The notes beneath the pieces are model-generated. The model worked only from the letters and a program-made list of their open reading frames with translations, was not told the origin of the DNA and made no database searches. A DNA stretch of 38,564 nucleotides from an uncultured bacterium. Lineage in GTDB: Bacteria; Patescibacteriota; Minisyncoccia; UBA9983. Location: NCBI GenBank assembly GCA_913009575.1, contig CAJVWH010000005.1, forward strand, positions 1 through 38,564, given 5' to 3'. This document shows positions 1 through 6,794 of this stretch, piece by piece. The position numbers and the translations under genes were made by a program. Numbering within the stretch: position 1 is the first letter of the stretch; every line of letters begins with the position of its first letter.

Positions 1-186
1 TGTGATGAGAAGAGGTAGGCATATGGGATATAGAAGTGGAAAGGGAGAGAAGAGGAGGGATGGAAGGAGTTAAGAGGGATAGAAGAGTTGAATTTGGATG
101 TAATATGTTTTTTTTTTTTTCAAGCAGAAGACGGCATACGAGATATATCAGTGTGACTGGAGTTCAGACGTGTGCTCTTCCGATCT
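1..186. other. Non-biological end: junk, poly-T and Illumina P7/index/read-2 adapter
   Basis: Bases 121-144 match the Illumina P7 sequence (caagcagaagacggcatacg...), 145-152 are an 8-base index (reverse complement ACTGATAT), and 153-186 match the read-2 adapter ending in gctcttccgatct. Before it are 13 T (108-120) and a purine-rich stretch (1-107) that resembles nothing biological. This order is what a read gives when it runs through a short insert, the adapter and off its end, seen in reverse complement. Nothing in 1-186 should be annotated as organismal. The ORF beginning at 36 is real only from 187 onward. Confidence 0.98.
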
Positions 187-854
187 CTCTTTATAATTCC
201 GTTGTCGCTGAAATAAAACCCGGTTCATATTTTATGAAAGTTTGTAAGCGTCTTGACGGACCAAAATATGTAGATTGTGATCAGTCCGACGCGCCGTTCA
301 GTATTGTGGCGGCAAAAACAACAACGACATTAAGCGCGATCTCGGGTGTTCAGCCGGCTTCATACATCGCTTTTAAGGGGCAAAAAAATATCCCTTTTAC
401 TGCCGTAAATCTTAGCGCATCAGGAGGTGATGCCGTTATTAGTTCCCTAACTGTTGAAAGAACGGGGTTCGCCAACGACGCCGCTTTCGCAAGGGTCGCG
501 GTTTTAGATGAGGGTGGCAATATATTAGGTTCCGGTTTGTTAGGCACAAACCATCAATCTGTGATTGTTTCTCCGCTATACATTGAAGATGGCCAGACAA
601 AGAAAATAACTATTGCCGCTGATAGATCAACGGTGAATGGTTATGGGGGTCAAGTTGCCTATTTTAGTCTTATGGGGATAAATTCAAGCGCCGATGTTAT
701 TAAGGGACTGCCTATCACCGGCGCGGGCCATACAATCAGTGATGCGGGTGTTGGTGAAGTTGGATATTTTTCTCGGATTGACCAAATGGCGAATGTTTTA
801 CAATCCGCGAAGGGGCTTCTTGAAAAAATGCTTGAGACCCTGAAGAATTGGTAA
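187..854 (+). CDS. C-terminal part of a secreted beta-rich surface protein (5' truncated)
   Basis: This is the 3' portion of a gene cut by the contig end. The listed ORF start at 36 is false because its first 50 residues are translated adapter and junk. The remaining ~220 residues are rich in Ser/Thr/Gly/Val, as in extracytoplasmic beta-sandwich domains. They include a low-complexity threonine run (KTTTTLSAIS) and end in a helical amphipathic tail (LLEKMLETLKNW). No catalytic motif is visible. Similar Thr/Ser-rich beta domains occur in large surface proteins of Patescibacteria; that family link is inferred from composition only. The gene ends 73 bases before the CcdA-type gene on the same strand, without an obvious terminator. 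I do not recognise a specific family. Confidence 0.7.
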
Positions 855-927
855 AATTTTAAAGTCATAATCTCAAACCCAAAGGAATCCCTTGCGGTGT
901 GGAAGTAGGTTTGTCTTTTATTAAAAA

Positions 928-2046
928 ATGCGTTTCAAGAAAATATTTTTTGTACTTTTGATGGCGGGATTTTTGGCGGTTCCCGCTTTTGGTTTTGCCT
1001 CCGCGCCGCCGGCCATTACTTTATTCCACGGAGAAGAATGCCCGCACTGCCGCGCGGAGCGCGCCTTTTTGGGGGATTTGAAAAAAGAGATGCCAAACTT
1101 GAAGATCACGGAATATGAAGTTTGGCATAATGAAAAAAACAGAGAATTGTTTTTGAAAACGGCGAAAGAATTGGACATAAAAAGATTGGGCGTTCCGCTC
1201 ACGATAATCGGGGATAAATATTTAATCGGTTTTGACAAGCCGAAAAATTCAGGAAAAGAAATCCGCCAAATGCTCAAAAATTTGGAAGTCCAACCGTCAA
1301 ACGAAATTTCACATCCGCTTTTCGGAAAAATCAATATCAAAGATCTTTCGTTGCCGTTTTTGGCGGTTGTCTTGGGGACACTGGACGGTTTCAACCCCTG
1401 TTCAATGTGGGCGCTACTCGTCCTTTTGACTCTAGTAATCGCCACCGGTTCCCGCAAAAAAGTGTGGCTCGTGGGCGGCGTTTTCATACTCACTTCCGCG
1501 ATTTCCTATTTTCTTTTTATGGCTGCGTGGCTGAACGCTTTTATATTTATGGGTTATTTTTCTTTCGTCCAAATCGCGGTCGGCTTGGCGGCGATTATCG
1601 CCGGAATTTTTTCCATAAGGGAATTTTACAAGTTCAAGCCGAATGTTTGCGAAATTTCCACGCCGGAACAGCAGCAAAAATTAAGCGAGAGAATCAAAAA
1701 AGTTTTGCGTTCGGCCTCCTTGCCAATGATGCTGTTGGGCGTGGCGGCCATTGCCTTTTCCGTTAACCTTATTGAATTGCTTTGTTCCCTTGGAATCCCC
1801 GTCGTCTTCACGAAAACACTTGCCATGCATCATTTGGCGGTGTGGAAGTATTATGGATACATCGGATTTTATGATTTTTTCTACATGCTGGACGATATTA
1901 TTATCGTCGTGATAGCGGGTTTTTCAATGAAATTTTTTCATCTTAATTCCAAATATTCCCGCTGGTCCCGCCTCGTCGCCGGGATCTTGATGCTCATTCT
2001 CGGAGCCATTTTTCTCCTCAAGCCCGAGATTCTTATGTTTGGGTAA
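928..2046 (+). CDS. Secreted CPHC thioredoxin-like domain fused to CcdA/DsbD-type membrane domain
   Basis: Likely a thiol-disulfide redox membrane protein. Residues 1-26 form a signal peptide or first membrane segment. A thioredoxin/glutaredoxin-like domain follows with the redox motif C38-P-H-C41 and a cis-proline region (GVPLT, ~88-92). From ~142 there are about six hydrophobic segments typical of the DsbD/CcdA family. Cysteines sit at C158 (GFNPC) and C286 (ELLC), the positions expected for the membrane-embedded redox pair. The order (Trx outside, then CcdA core) suggests electrons passed across the membrane to or from an exported thiol substrate; that direction is inference. The last codons (GAIFLLKPEILMFG) recur twice downstream as diverged fragments at 2503-2541 and 4439-4507, marking an insertion or recombination hotspot. 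Confidence 0.85.
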   Translation: MRFKKIFFVLLMAGFLAVPAFGFASAPPAITLFHGEECPHCRAERAFLGDLKKEMPNLKITEYEVWHNEKNRELFLKTAKELDIKRLGVPLTIIGDKYLIGFDKPKNSGKEIRQMLKNLEVQPSNEISHPLFGKINIKDLSLPFLAVVLGTLDGFNPCSMWALLVLLTLVIATGSRKKVWLVGGVFILTSAISYFLFMAAWLNAFIFMGYFSFVQIAVGLAAIIAGIFSIREFYKFKPNVCEISTPEQQQKLSERIKKVLRSASLPMMLLGVAAIAFSVNLIELLCSLGIPVVFTKTLAMHHLAVWKYYGYIGFYDFFYMLDDIIIVVIAGFSMKFFHLNSKYSRWSRLVAGILMLILGAIFLLKPEILMFG

Positions 2047-2055
2047 ATTTTCGGC

Positions 2056-2083
2056 TTTACATTTTTTTTAATTCAATTACAAT
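2056..2083 (+). promoter_or_regulatory. Promoter of hicBA, near-leaderless
   Basis: TTTACA at 2056-2061, a 16-base spacer, then TACAAT at 2078-2083. The hicB ATG follows after 7 bases, so the transcript probably starts at or next to the start codon. No Shine-Dalgarno sequence is present. The distance from the preceding stop codon and the T-rich spacer resemble the promoter of the second toxin-antitoxin pair at 4515. Confidence 0.6.
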
Positions 2084-2090
2084 AATTAGC

Positions 2091-2309
2091 ATGAAAAGAC
2101 AATTTACGGCAATTTATAAAAAAAGCGGAAGGTGGTATATTGGCTGGATAGAAGAAATCCCTGGCGTGAATACGCAGGGCAAGACCTTGAAAGAAGCAAA
2201 AGAAAATTTGAAAGAAGCGCTGTTTTTAATTCTTGAAACCAACCGCTTGATGAATAAACCGAGAGGCAGGCAAAGAATTATAAGGGAGCCATTAATCCTT
2301 GCCGTTTAA
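2091..2309 (+). CDS. hicB: HicB-like antitoxin
   Basis: A 72-residue protein with the HicB fold signature: an N-terminal beta segment (FTAIYKKSGRWYIGWIEEIPGVNTQGKTLKEAKENLKEAL), where 'EEIPGVNTQG' and the following helix match the partial RNase-H-like HicB core. It should bind and neutralise the HicA toxin encoded immediately downstream and may repress its own promoter. No separate helix-turn-helix domain is visible; the C-terminus is short (REPLILAV). The stop codon overlaps the hicA start by one base (TAATG), so translation is coupled. The antitoxin-first order is one of the two known hic arrangements. Confidence 0.85.
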   Translation: MKRQFTAIYKKSGRWYIGWIEEIPGVNTQGKTLKEAKENLKEALFLILETNRLMNKPRGRQRIIREPLILAV

Positions 2310-2503
2310 TGAAAAGAGTTGATTTAATCAGGCATCTTGCAAAAGAGGGTTGTATCTTTGTTCGGGAAGGCGCCAATCACAGCGTCTTTTTTAATCCAAT
2401 AATGCGAAGGTCGTCAACAATTCCTCGGCATAATGAAATTGATAAGTTTTTGGCAAGAAAAATCTGCCGCGACCTCGGAATAGTAGAAATTAAAGGTTCT
2501 TAA
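2309..2503 (+). CDS. hicA: HicA-like mRNA interferase toxin
   Basis: A 64-residue protein of the HicA (YcfA) family. It has the dsRBD-like fold motif with the catalytic histidine in G-A-N-H24-S and the conserved downstream segment STIPRHNEI and ARKICRDLGI. HicA toxins cleave mRNA in a ribosome-independent way until bound by HicB. All hallmark residues are present, so the toxin is probably active. The stop codon (2501-2503) directly abuts and by one base overlaps a 39-bp fragment homologous to the 3' end of the upstream CcdA-type gene, so the cassette boundary is very sharp. Confidence 0.9.
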   Translation: MKRVDLIRHLAKEGCIFVREGANHSVFFNPIMRRSSTIPRHNEIDKFLARKICRDLGIVEIKGS

Positions 2504-2541
2504 TCTTCTTCCTCAAGCCCGAACTGCTGATGCTTGGGTAA
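2503..2541 (+). repeat. Diverged copy 2 of the CcdA-type gene 3' end
   Basis: Read in frame this encodes IFFLKPELLMLG-stop, against AIFLLKPEILMFG-stop at the end of the gene at 928-2046. Thirty-one of 39 bases match by hand alignment, including a shared cctcaagcccga. It has no start and is not a gene. It is a remnant of a homologous gene tail left at the cassette boundary between hicA and the TolB-like gene. Confidence 0.75.
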
Positions 2542-2591
2542 AAATTTATTTTAATTCTAAAATTTTTCCAAAGTTAACATTAAACTTTTAC

Positions 2592-2600
2592 TTATCCACA
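2592..2600 (+). promoter_or_regulatory. Single perfect DnaA-box sequence
   Basis: TTATCCACA matches the consensus DnaA box exactly. It lies upstream of the promoter of the TolB-like gene in a very AT-rich stretch. No cluster of boxes is seen and no dnaA/dnaN gene is present, so it is not by itself an origin. It could be a DnaA-responsive regulatory site or chance. Confidence 0.3.
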
Positions 2601-2609
2601 AATTTTAGT

Positions 2610-2638
2610 TTGCAGAAATAATTTTACCGGGGTAAAAT
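2610..2638 (+). promoter_or_regulatory. Promoter with overlapping operator-like palindrome (TolB-like/M23 operon)
   Basis: TTGCAG at 2610-2615, 17 bases, TAAAAT at 2633-2638. A perfect inverted repeat aattttacc-gg-ggtaaaatt (2620-2639) covers the spacer and the -10 box, exactly where a dimeric repressor would block polymerase. The predicted transcript has a ~110-base leader, unlike most genes in this window. Confidence 0.55.
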
Positions 2639-2651
2639 TGATAATTGAAAC

Positions 2652-2711
2652 GCAAAATACTGAAAATTAAAAAAGGAGGTGATGAATTAAATATTTTAAA
2701 AAGTATTTTGC
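2652..2711 (+). promoter_or_regulatory. Structured 5' leader with sequestered Shine-Dalgarno-like element
   Basis: A 10-base inverted repeat, gcaaaatact (2652-2661) and agtattttgc (2702-2711), encloses a near-full anti-16S complement, aaaggaggtgatg. That sequence is followed at once by a two- or three-codon ORF (GTG ATG AAT TAA). The real coding start of the downstream gene is ~45 bases further on with its own taggagg. Just after the second arm is tgttctttgaga, which resembles a boxA antitermination element. Function is unknown; a leader peptide or RNA switch is possible. Confidence 0.4.
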
Positions 2712-2754
2712 AATTTTGTTCTTTGAGAAATAAAATAAAAAACTAGGAGGAAAA

Positions 2755-3753
2755 ATGAAACGTTCATCTAGAAAAACTTTATTTGCGCTCACTGTTATTA
2801 CTGTTATAGTTTTGCTATTGGTGATAACAAGTACAAGTTCATTGGCAACAAAATTGCCTTTTCTTGAGGATGGGAAGCTTTACAAATCTCGTGTGGGAGA
2901 CCCCACCAGCTTGTCAAGGGCAGAAATTGCTTCCAATGTATGGAAAGTGCTTGATTATGACCAAGAGATAAATATGCTCCTTTATATTACCAAACCGAAA
3001 GAATGGGGACGTGTTGATGGAAATCTTTGGTTGCTGGATACCACGAATTGGACAGACAAGGAAGTCGCGACCGGCGTGATCGGCGCTCAGTTGTCTCCAG
3101 GCGGAGATATGATTGTAATTTGGAACAAAGACCATGAAATATGGCTTATTTCTGCGGACGGAATACCCGAGGAGAAAATTGGCATTCATGGGGCGGCGCC
3201 AATTTTTTCTCATGACGGCAGATATATCGCTTACGAAAAACTGCCAGATTCTTCTTTTGACGGCGCAGAACAAAGTTTGTTTGAATTTGCTCAGGGAATA
3301 GCGATATATGATTTGATGACCGGGCAAGAGATGGTATTAACGCAAGCAGAGCATGGGGAAGATTTTGCGCCTGTTGGCTTTTCGCAAGGTATGAAAAGGA
3401 TTTACTTCAATTCCACAAGAGGAGGGATCGCATCTCTATGGTCTGTCAATCTAGATGGTTCGGATTTAAGACAAGAGACTAATAGCGGTTTTGGAGTGAA
3501 AGCAAAAGGCAGACCGATACCAGTGTTAAGTCAAAACGCGATTTGGTCATCTAACAAAAAAATAGCCGTCTCGTCTATCGGAACGGCAAAAGAAATATGG
3601 ATATTTCATTTTGGAGATAGCGGCGAGTTAAGGAATGCTAAACTTTTAACAGGCGGGGAATCTCCTGAATGGTTGATTAAAGACAAAAGGATTGCTTTCC
3701 GTGTAATTTATAACGGCAAAAGCAAGTGGCAAACGATGGATATTCAACAATAA
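2755..3753 (+). CDS. Membrane-anchored or secreted TolB-like beta-propeller protein
   Basis: 332 residues with an N-terminal hydrophobic signal/anchor (residues ~8-32) and no lipobox. The rest consists of repeated WD40-like/TolB-type blades, seen as motifs such as GAQLSPGGDMIVIW, APIFSHDGRYIAYEK, PVGFSQGMKRIYFNS and NLDGSDLRQ. Such propellers are binding modules without catalytic residues. It is preceded by a strong Shine-Dalgarno (aggaggaaaaatg), a structured leader and a promoter with an operator-like palindrome. The M23 peptidase gene follows after 27 bases with another strong Shine-Dalgarno, so the two are probably one operon. A plausible but inferred role is substrate or peptidoglycan recognition for the peptidase. 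Confidence 0.75.
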   Translation: MKRSSRKTLFALTVITVIVLLLVITSTSSLATKLPFLEDGKLYKSRVGDPTSLSRAEIASNVWKVLDYDQEINMLLYITKPKEWGRVDGNLWLLDTTNWTDKEVATGVIGAQLSPGGDMIVIWNKDHEIWLISADGIPEEKIGIHGAAPIFSHDGRYIAYEKLPDSSFDGAEQSLFEFAQGIAIYDLMTGQEMVLTQAEHGEDFAPVGFSQGMKRIYFNSTRGGIASLWSVNLDGSDLRQETNSGFGVKAKGRPIPVLSQNAIWSSNKKIAVSSIGTAKEIWIFHFGDSGELRNAKLLTGGESPEWLIKDKRIAFRVIYNGKSKWQTMDIQQ

Positions 3754-3780
3754 GCCAAATAACAAAGAAGGAGGATGTAA

Positions 3781-4374
3781 ATGAAAAAGACAAAGATCTT
3801 TTTAGTTTTTGTTTTTCTGTTGATGATGCCGGTGCTTTCTCTAAATAATGCCAATGCCACTACACTATATCGCCTTCCGCTAGCCTCAAATCCTGGTTAC
3901 AATGCTTGGTTTGACCACAATGCATCCGTGGGTTCCGAGTTGCGCTATGATTGCGTAACAAATTTTAGTTACGACAATCATCATGGCACTGATTTTGCTG
4001 CAAGTTTTGGCACCTCTATTTATTCGGGTGCAGCAGGATCACTCTATTACAGAGTTGATAACTGCCCTGACGGTTCGCAACCATCATGCGGAAGTTATTA
4101 TGGCAACCATGTTCGTTTGTGGCATGCTGATGGTCGAGTAACTATCTACGCGCATATGAGGCAATGGACACCAATCTGGTATCAGAGTGTATTATGCGGC
4201 GTATACATTGGACAATCCGGAAATTCGGGGCAGTCATCAGGCCCCCATCTTCATTTTGAGTTATGGCAGAATACTGGAATAGGAACACGGCTAGATTTTT
4301 TTGGAGGGAATTGTAATTCTCCTAGTTATTGGGTTAATCAAAATGGTGGTTGGCCCACCACTCAATGTCAATAA
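3781..4374 (+). CDS. Secreted M23 (LytM-type) zinc metallopeptidase
   Basis: 197 residues with a clear signal peptide (residues 1-26, ending ANA). The zinc-site motifs of M23 peptidases are intact: H67-x3-D71 (HHGTD), H125 in YAHM and H156-L-H158 in GPHLHFEL. Family members hydrolyse peptide crosslinks of peptidoglycan. It is little more than a catalytic domain with no LysM or coiled-coil partner, so the adjacent TolB-like protein may supply targeting. It could remodel the organism's own wall or act on a host or competitor wall; the sequence does not decide. A strong Shine-Dalgarno (aaggaggatgtaaatg) precedes it and a rho-independent terminator follows. Confidence 0.88.
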   Translation: MKKTKIFLVFVFLLMMPVLSLNNANATTLYRLPLASNPGYNAWFDHNASVGSELRYDCVTNFSYDNHHGTDFAASFGTSIYSGAAGSLYYRVDNCPDGSQPSCGSYYGNHVRLWHADGRVTIYAHMRQWTPIWYQSVLCGVYIGQSGNSGQSSGPHLHFELWQNTGIGTRLDFFGGNCNSPSYWVNQNGGWPTTQCQ

Positions 4375-4402
4375 AGATTTTAAAAACAATTAAAATCTCA
4401 AA

Positions 4403-4432
4403 GGCGGGTTGAAATATATCAACTCGCCTTTT
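4403..4432 (+). terminator. Rho-independent terminator after the M23 gene
   Basis: Stem ggcgggttga / tcaactcgcc (one G-U pair) with loop aatata, followed directly by tttt. The end of the terminator runs into the diverged 3'-end repeat at 4433-4507, so the operon with its terminator forms one closed cassette. Confidence 0.85.
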
Positions 4433-4507
4433 CTTATCGCTGGCATCCTGATGCTCGTTCTCGGAGCCGTTTTTCTCCTTAAGCCGGAACTGCTGATGTT
4501 TGGGTAG
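4433..4507 (+). repeat. Diverged copy 3 of the CcdA-type gene 3' end
   Basis: Codons 4439-4507 read AGILMLVLGAVFLLKPELLMFG-stop, against AGILMLILGAIFLLKPEILMFG-stop in the intact gene. About 57 of 69 bases match by hand alignment and most differences are synonymous or conservative. It therefore diverged while still translated in a functional homolog, and is not a recent direct duplication. The similarity may start at 4433 (LIA versus LVA). It has no start codon and is a recombination scar. Confidence 0.85.
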
Positions 4508-4514
4508 GCTTGCC

Positions 4515-4543
4515 TTGACTCTTATTTTTTGAATTGATAAGAT
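4515..4543 (+). promoter_or_regulatory. Promoter of the second toxin-antitoxin pair
   Basis: TTGACT (4515-4520), 17-base spacer, TAAGAT (4538-4543) preceded by an extended -10 TGa. The ATG follows after 9 bases. It begins 8 bases after the stop of the repeat copy, the same geometry as hicB relative to the intact gene. Confidence 0.65.
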
Positions 4544-4552
4544 AAGAGCATT

Positions 4553-4798
4553 ATGAATGCCCTTACCATTCCCAAAAAATTAATAAAGAATGACGATTTA
4601 GTGATTATTCCTCGCAGAGAATACGAGAAGTTTTTGCGTATTTTTAAGATGATCCCAAAAAGCCAATGGTGGTTTTGGAGCAAGGAATGGCAGGCAAAAG
4701 AAATGGAGGCGGAAAAAGATATCAAATCAAAGAAATTAAGCGGACCCTACAAAGCAGCCAAAGATTTAAAAATGGCTTTGGATAATTTGAAAAGATAA
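4553..4798 (+). CDS. Antitoxin of a RelE-type pair (AbrB/Phd-like start)
   Basis: 81 residues, basic, with a short N-terminal beta segment (ALTIPKKLIKNDDLVIIPRREYEKFL) typical of small DNA-binding antitoxins, and a helical charged C-terminal half that would wrap the toxin. It lies 6 bases before a RelE-superfamily toxin in the same orientation, which is the main basis for the assignment. The exact antitoxin family is not certain. It probably autoregulates the promoter at 4515-4543. Confidence 0.7.
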   Translation: MNALTIPKKLIKNDDLVIIPRREYEKFLRIFKMIPKSQWWFWSKEWQAKEMEAEKDIKSKKLSGPYKAAKDLKMALDNLKR

Positions 4799-4804
4799 AT
4801 CAAT

Positions 4805-5062
4805 ATGCGGCTCTTTTTCACTAAGTCTTTTGAAAGAGATTATAAAAAACTCCCTACAAAAATCCAAAAGCAATTAGATAAACAACTTACTTTTCTCTTA
4901 ACAAACTCTAAATATCCATCATTGCGTATAAAAAAGATGGAGGGATATTTTGATATTTTAGAGGGTCGTATTAGCAAGAATTATCGGTTTACTTTTCAAA
5001 TTAAGAAAGAGGCATATTATATCCACCGCGCCGGCACTCATAAAATACTTAACAATCCTTGA
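4805..5062 (+). CDS. RelE/YafQ-superfamily mRNA interferase toxin
   Basis: 85 residues. The pattern of RelE/ParE toxins is clear: an N-terminal strand (LFFTKSFERDYKKLP), two helices (TKIQKQLDKQLTFLL), then LRIKKMEGYFDILEGRISKNYRFTFQI and the C-terminal AYYIHRAGTHKIL. Conserved basic and aromatic residues in the last strand (Y, R, H) fit a ribosome-dependent endonuclease, so it is probably functional. Its stop codon is followed after 2 bases by the -35 box of the r-protein operon promoter. Confidence 0.82.
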   Translation: MRLFFTKSFERDYKKLPTKIQKQLDKQLTFLLTNSKYPSLRIKKMEGYFDILEGRISKNYRFTFQIKKEAYYIHRAGTHKILNNP

Positions 5063-5064
5063 GA

Positions 5065-5093
5065 TTGACATAAATCGGCTCATTTGTTAGGAT
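5065..5093 (+). promoter_or_regulatory. Promoter of the r-protein operon
   Basis: Perfect -35 TTGACA (5065-5070), 17-base spacer, -10 TAGGAT (5088-5093) with extended -10 TGt. It starts just after the toxin stop codon and is ~35 bases before the rplW ATG. It is the best -35 in the window, as expected for an r-protein operon. Confidence 0.8.
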
Positions 5094-5127
5094 ATTCAAT
5101 ATGCCCAAGAGGGTATTTTAATTTGTT

Positions 5128-5568
5128 ATGGCTTTATTTGACGTTTTTAAAAAGAAAAAAGAGACGGCCCGTTTTGAAAGAAAACAGAAAGAAAAAGTTG
5201 AATCAAAAAAAGGACCGCAAGAAGAAGAAAAAAAAACAAAGGACTTGAAAGAGGCCGCTGATTTCGTGGCGCCGGTGAAAAAATCAAAACCCGAAGGGTA
5301 TGCCGCCAAGGTTTTAATCGGTCCCCACATCACCGAAAAATCAACTGATTTGGGCAAGCAAGGCACATATGTTTTCAAGATTAAGTCCTTGGCTAATAAA
5401 GTGATGGTAAAACAGGCGATTAAGGAGGCATATGGAGTGAGGCCAAAAAAGGTTAACATTAGTTTTTCTCCCGCAAAAACAAGGTTTATCCGCGGAAAAC
5501 ACGGAACAAAATCAGGGTTCAAAAAAGCCATGGTTTATTTGAAAAAAGGAGACAAAATAGAGATATAA
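5128..5568 (+). CDS. rplW: 50S ribosomal protein L23 with charged N-terminal extension
   Basis: 146 residues; bacterial L23 is usually about 95-100. Residues ~55-146 are the L23 domain (VLIGPHITEKSTDLGKQGTYVFKI, IKEAYGVRPKKVN, GFKKAMVYLKKGDKIEI). Residues 1-50 are an unusual, very Lys/Glu-rich, probably disordered extension. L23 binds 23S rRNA at the exit tunnel and docks trigger factor and SRP. It is the first gene of the operon here; rpsJ, rplC and rplD, normally upstream, are absent. It is followed by rplB after 2 bases. Confidence 0.95.
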   Translation: MALFDVFKKKKETARFERKQKEKVESKKGPQEEEKKTKDLKEAADFVAPVKKSKPEGYAAKVLIGPHITEKSTDLGKQGTYVFKIKSLANKVMVKQAIKEAYGVRPKKVNISFSPAKTRFIRGKHGTKSGFKKAMVYLKKGDKIEI

Positions 5569-5570
5569 TT

Positions 5571-6428
5571 ATGAAGCGCTACAAGCCGACAACTCCATCA
5601 AGAAGGCATATGACGGGCATAAACTATCGGGATGTTTTGACTTATCCCGCCGGGAGGTGTAAGTCAAAGCCGGAAAAATCTTTAACAAAGGGATTTAAGC
5701 GAGCGAAAGGAAGAAATTCTGCCGGCAGGATTACGGTTCGGCATAAAGGAGGGGGATCGAAAAGATTATACAGACAAATTAGTTTTAAATATGACAAGCG
5801 GGATGTTCCGGCAACCATTAAAACCATTGAGTATGATCCGAACAGAAGCGGATTTATTGCACTTGTTGTTTATGCCGACGGAGAAAAAAGGTATGTTCTC
5901 GCGCCGGGAAGAGTTAAGGTCGGCGATAAAATTATTTCTTCGGAAAAAGCGGAAGTGAAGGAAGGAAACAGTCTTCCGCTCAGTAAGATTCCCGTCGGGT
6001 CTTTTGTCTATAATATAGAGTTGAAGCCGGATGGAGGAGCAAAGATTGGAAGATCTGCGGGAAATTACGCGGAGATAATCGCCCATGACAAGAATTACGC
6101 ACTCCTTAAACTTCCTTCGGGTGAAACGAGAAAAGTTCTTGAAAAGGCGTGGGCAAGCATCGGACAGGTTTCAAACGAAGAATATCGCTTGATAACGATT
6201 GGCAAGGCGGGACGCTCAAGGTGGATGGGGAAAAGGCCGACAGTGCGCGGTTCGGCGATGAATCCCGTTGATCATCCTTTTGGGGGAGGTGAAGGAAAGG
6301 CCGGAGCCGGAATGAGAAGGCCGAAAAATAAATGGGGAAAAGGAGTGAGGGGCGTAAAAACGCGCAAGAAGAAAAAGTATTCAAATGTTTTTATTGTAAG
6401 CAGAAGGAAAAAGAAGAAGAAAAAATAA
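5571..6428 (+). CDS. rplB: 50S ribosomal protein L2
   Basis: 285 residues, close to the usual ~275. The start ([19 protein letters not shown]), the RNA-binding core ([17 protein letters not shown]) and the peptidyl-transferase-proximal loop ([14 protein letters not shown]) are all present, including the conserved histidine in VDHPFGGG. L2 supports subunit association and peptidyl transfer. The C-terminus ends in a very basic lysine tail. The rpsS start is one base after the stop, so the genes are translationally coupled. Confidence 0.97.
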   Translation: MKRYKPTTPSRRHMTGINYRDVLTYPAGRCKSKPEKSLTKGFKRAKGRNSAGRITVRHKGGGSKRLYRQISFKYDKRDVPATIKTIEYDPNRSGFIALVVYADGEKRYVLAPGRVKVGDKIISSEKAEVKEGNSLPLSKIPVGSFVYNIELKPDGGAKIGRSAGNYAEIIAHDKNYALLKLPSGETRKVLEKAWASIGQVSNEEYRLITIGKAGRSRWMGKRPTVRGSAMNPVDHPFGGGEGKAGAGMRRPKNKWGKGVRGVKTRKKKKYSNVFIVSRRKKKKKK

Positions 6429-6429
6429 T

Positions 6430-6753
6430 ATGGCTAGAAGCATTAAAAAAGGTCCATATGTGGACGAAAAATTATTAAAGAAAATCAGCAAGATAAAAGC
6501 GGAAGACAATGCGGTTATTAAGACATGGGCGAGAGGTTCGCAAATATCGCCGGAAATGGTCGGATACACGTTTGGTGTGCATAACGGCAAAGATTTTATA
6601 CCGGTGAAAATTACCGAAGATATGGTCGGGCACCGCTTGGGTGAGTTCAGTTTCACCAGAAAATTTACGAGACACGGAGGGAAGATACAAAAAGAAATTG
6701 AACAAAAGAAAAAGGACACAGAGATAGCGGCCGCCAAGGCGGCAAAGAAGTAA
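6430..6753 (+). CDS. rpsS: 30S ribosomal protein S19
   Basis: 107 residues. The S19 core is seen in [47 protein letters not shown] and [21 protein letters not shown]19 sits in the 30S head, forms a complex with S13 and contacts the A-site finger. The C-terminus is extended by a Lys/Glu/Ala-rich tail ([21 protein letters not shown]), making it somewhat longer than the common ~92 residues. A 41-base gap precedes rplV. Confidence 0.96.
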   Translation: MARSIKKGPYVDEKLLKKISKIKAEDNAVIKTWARGSQISPEMVGYTFGVHNGKDFIPVKITEDMVGHRLGEFSFTRKFTRHGGKIQKEIEQKKKDTEIAAAKAAKK

Positions 6754-6794
6754 ATAAGCAAAACGAGTAACAAGTAATGGGATAAATTGGTAAT

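Noticed and set aside
2592-2600. Replication origin at the DnaA box
   Set aside because: Only one box and no dnaA, dnaN or rpmH nearby.
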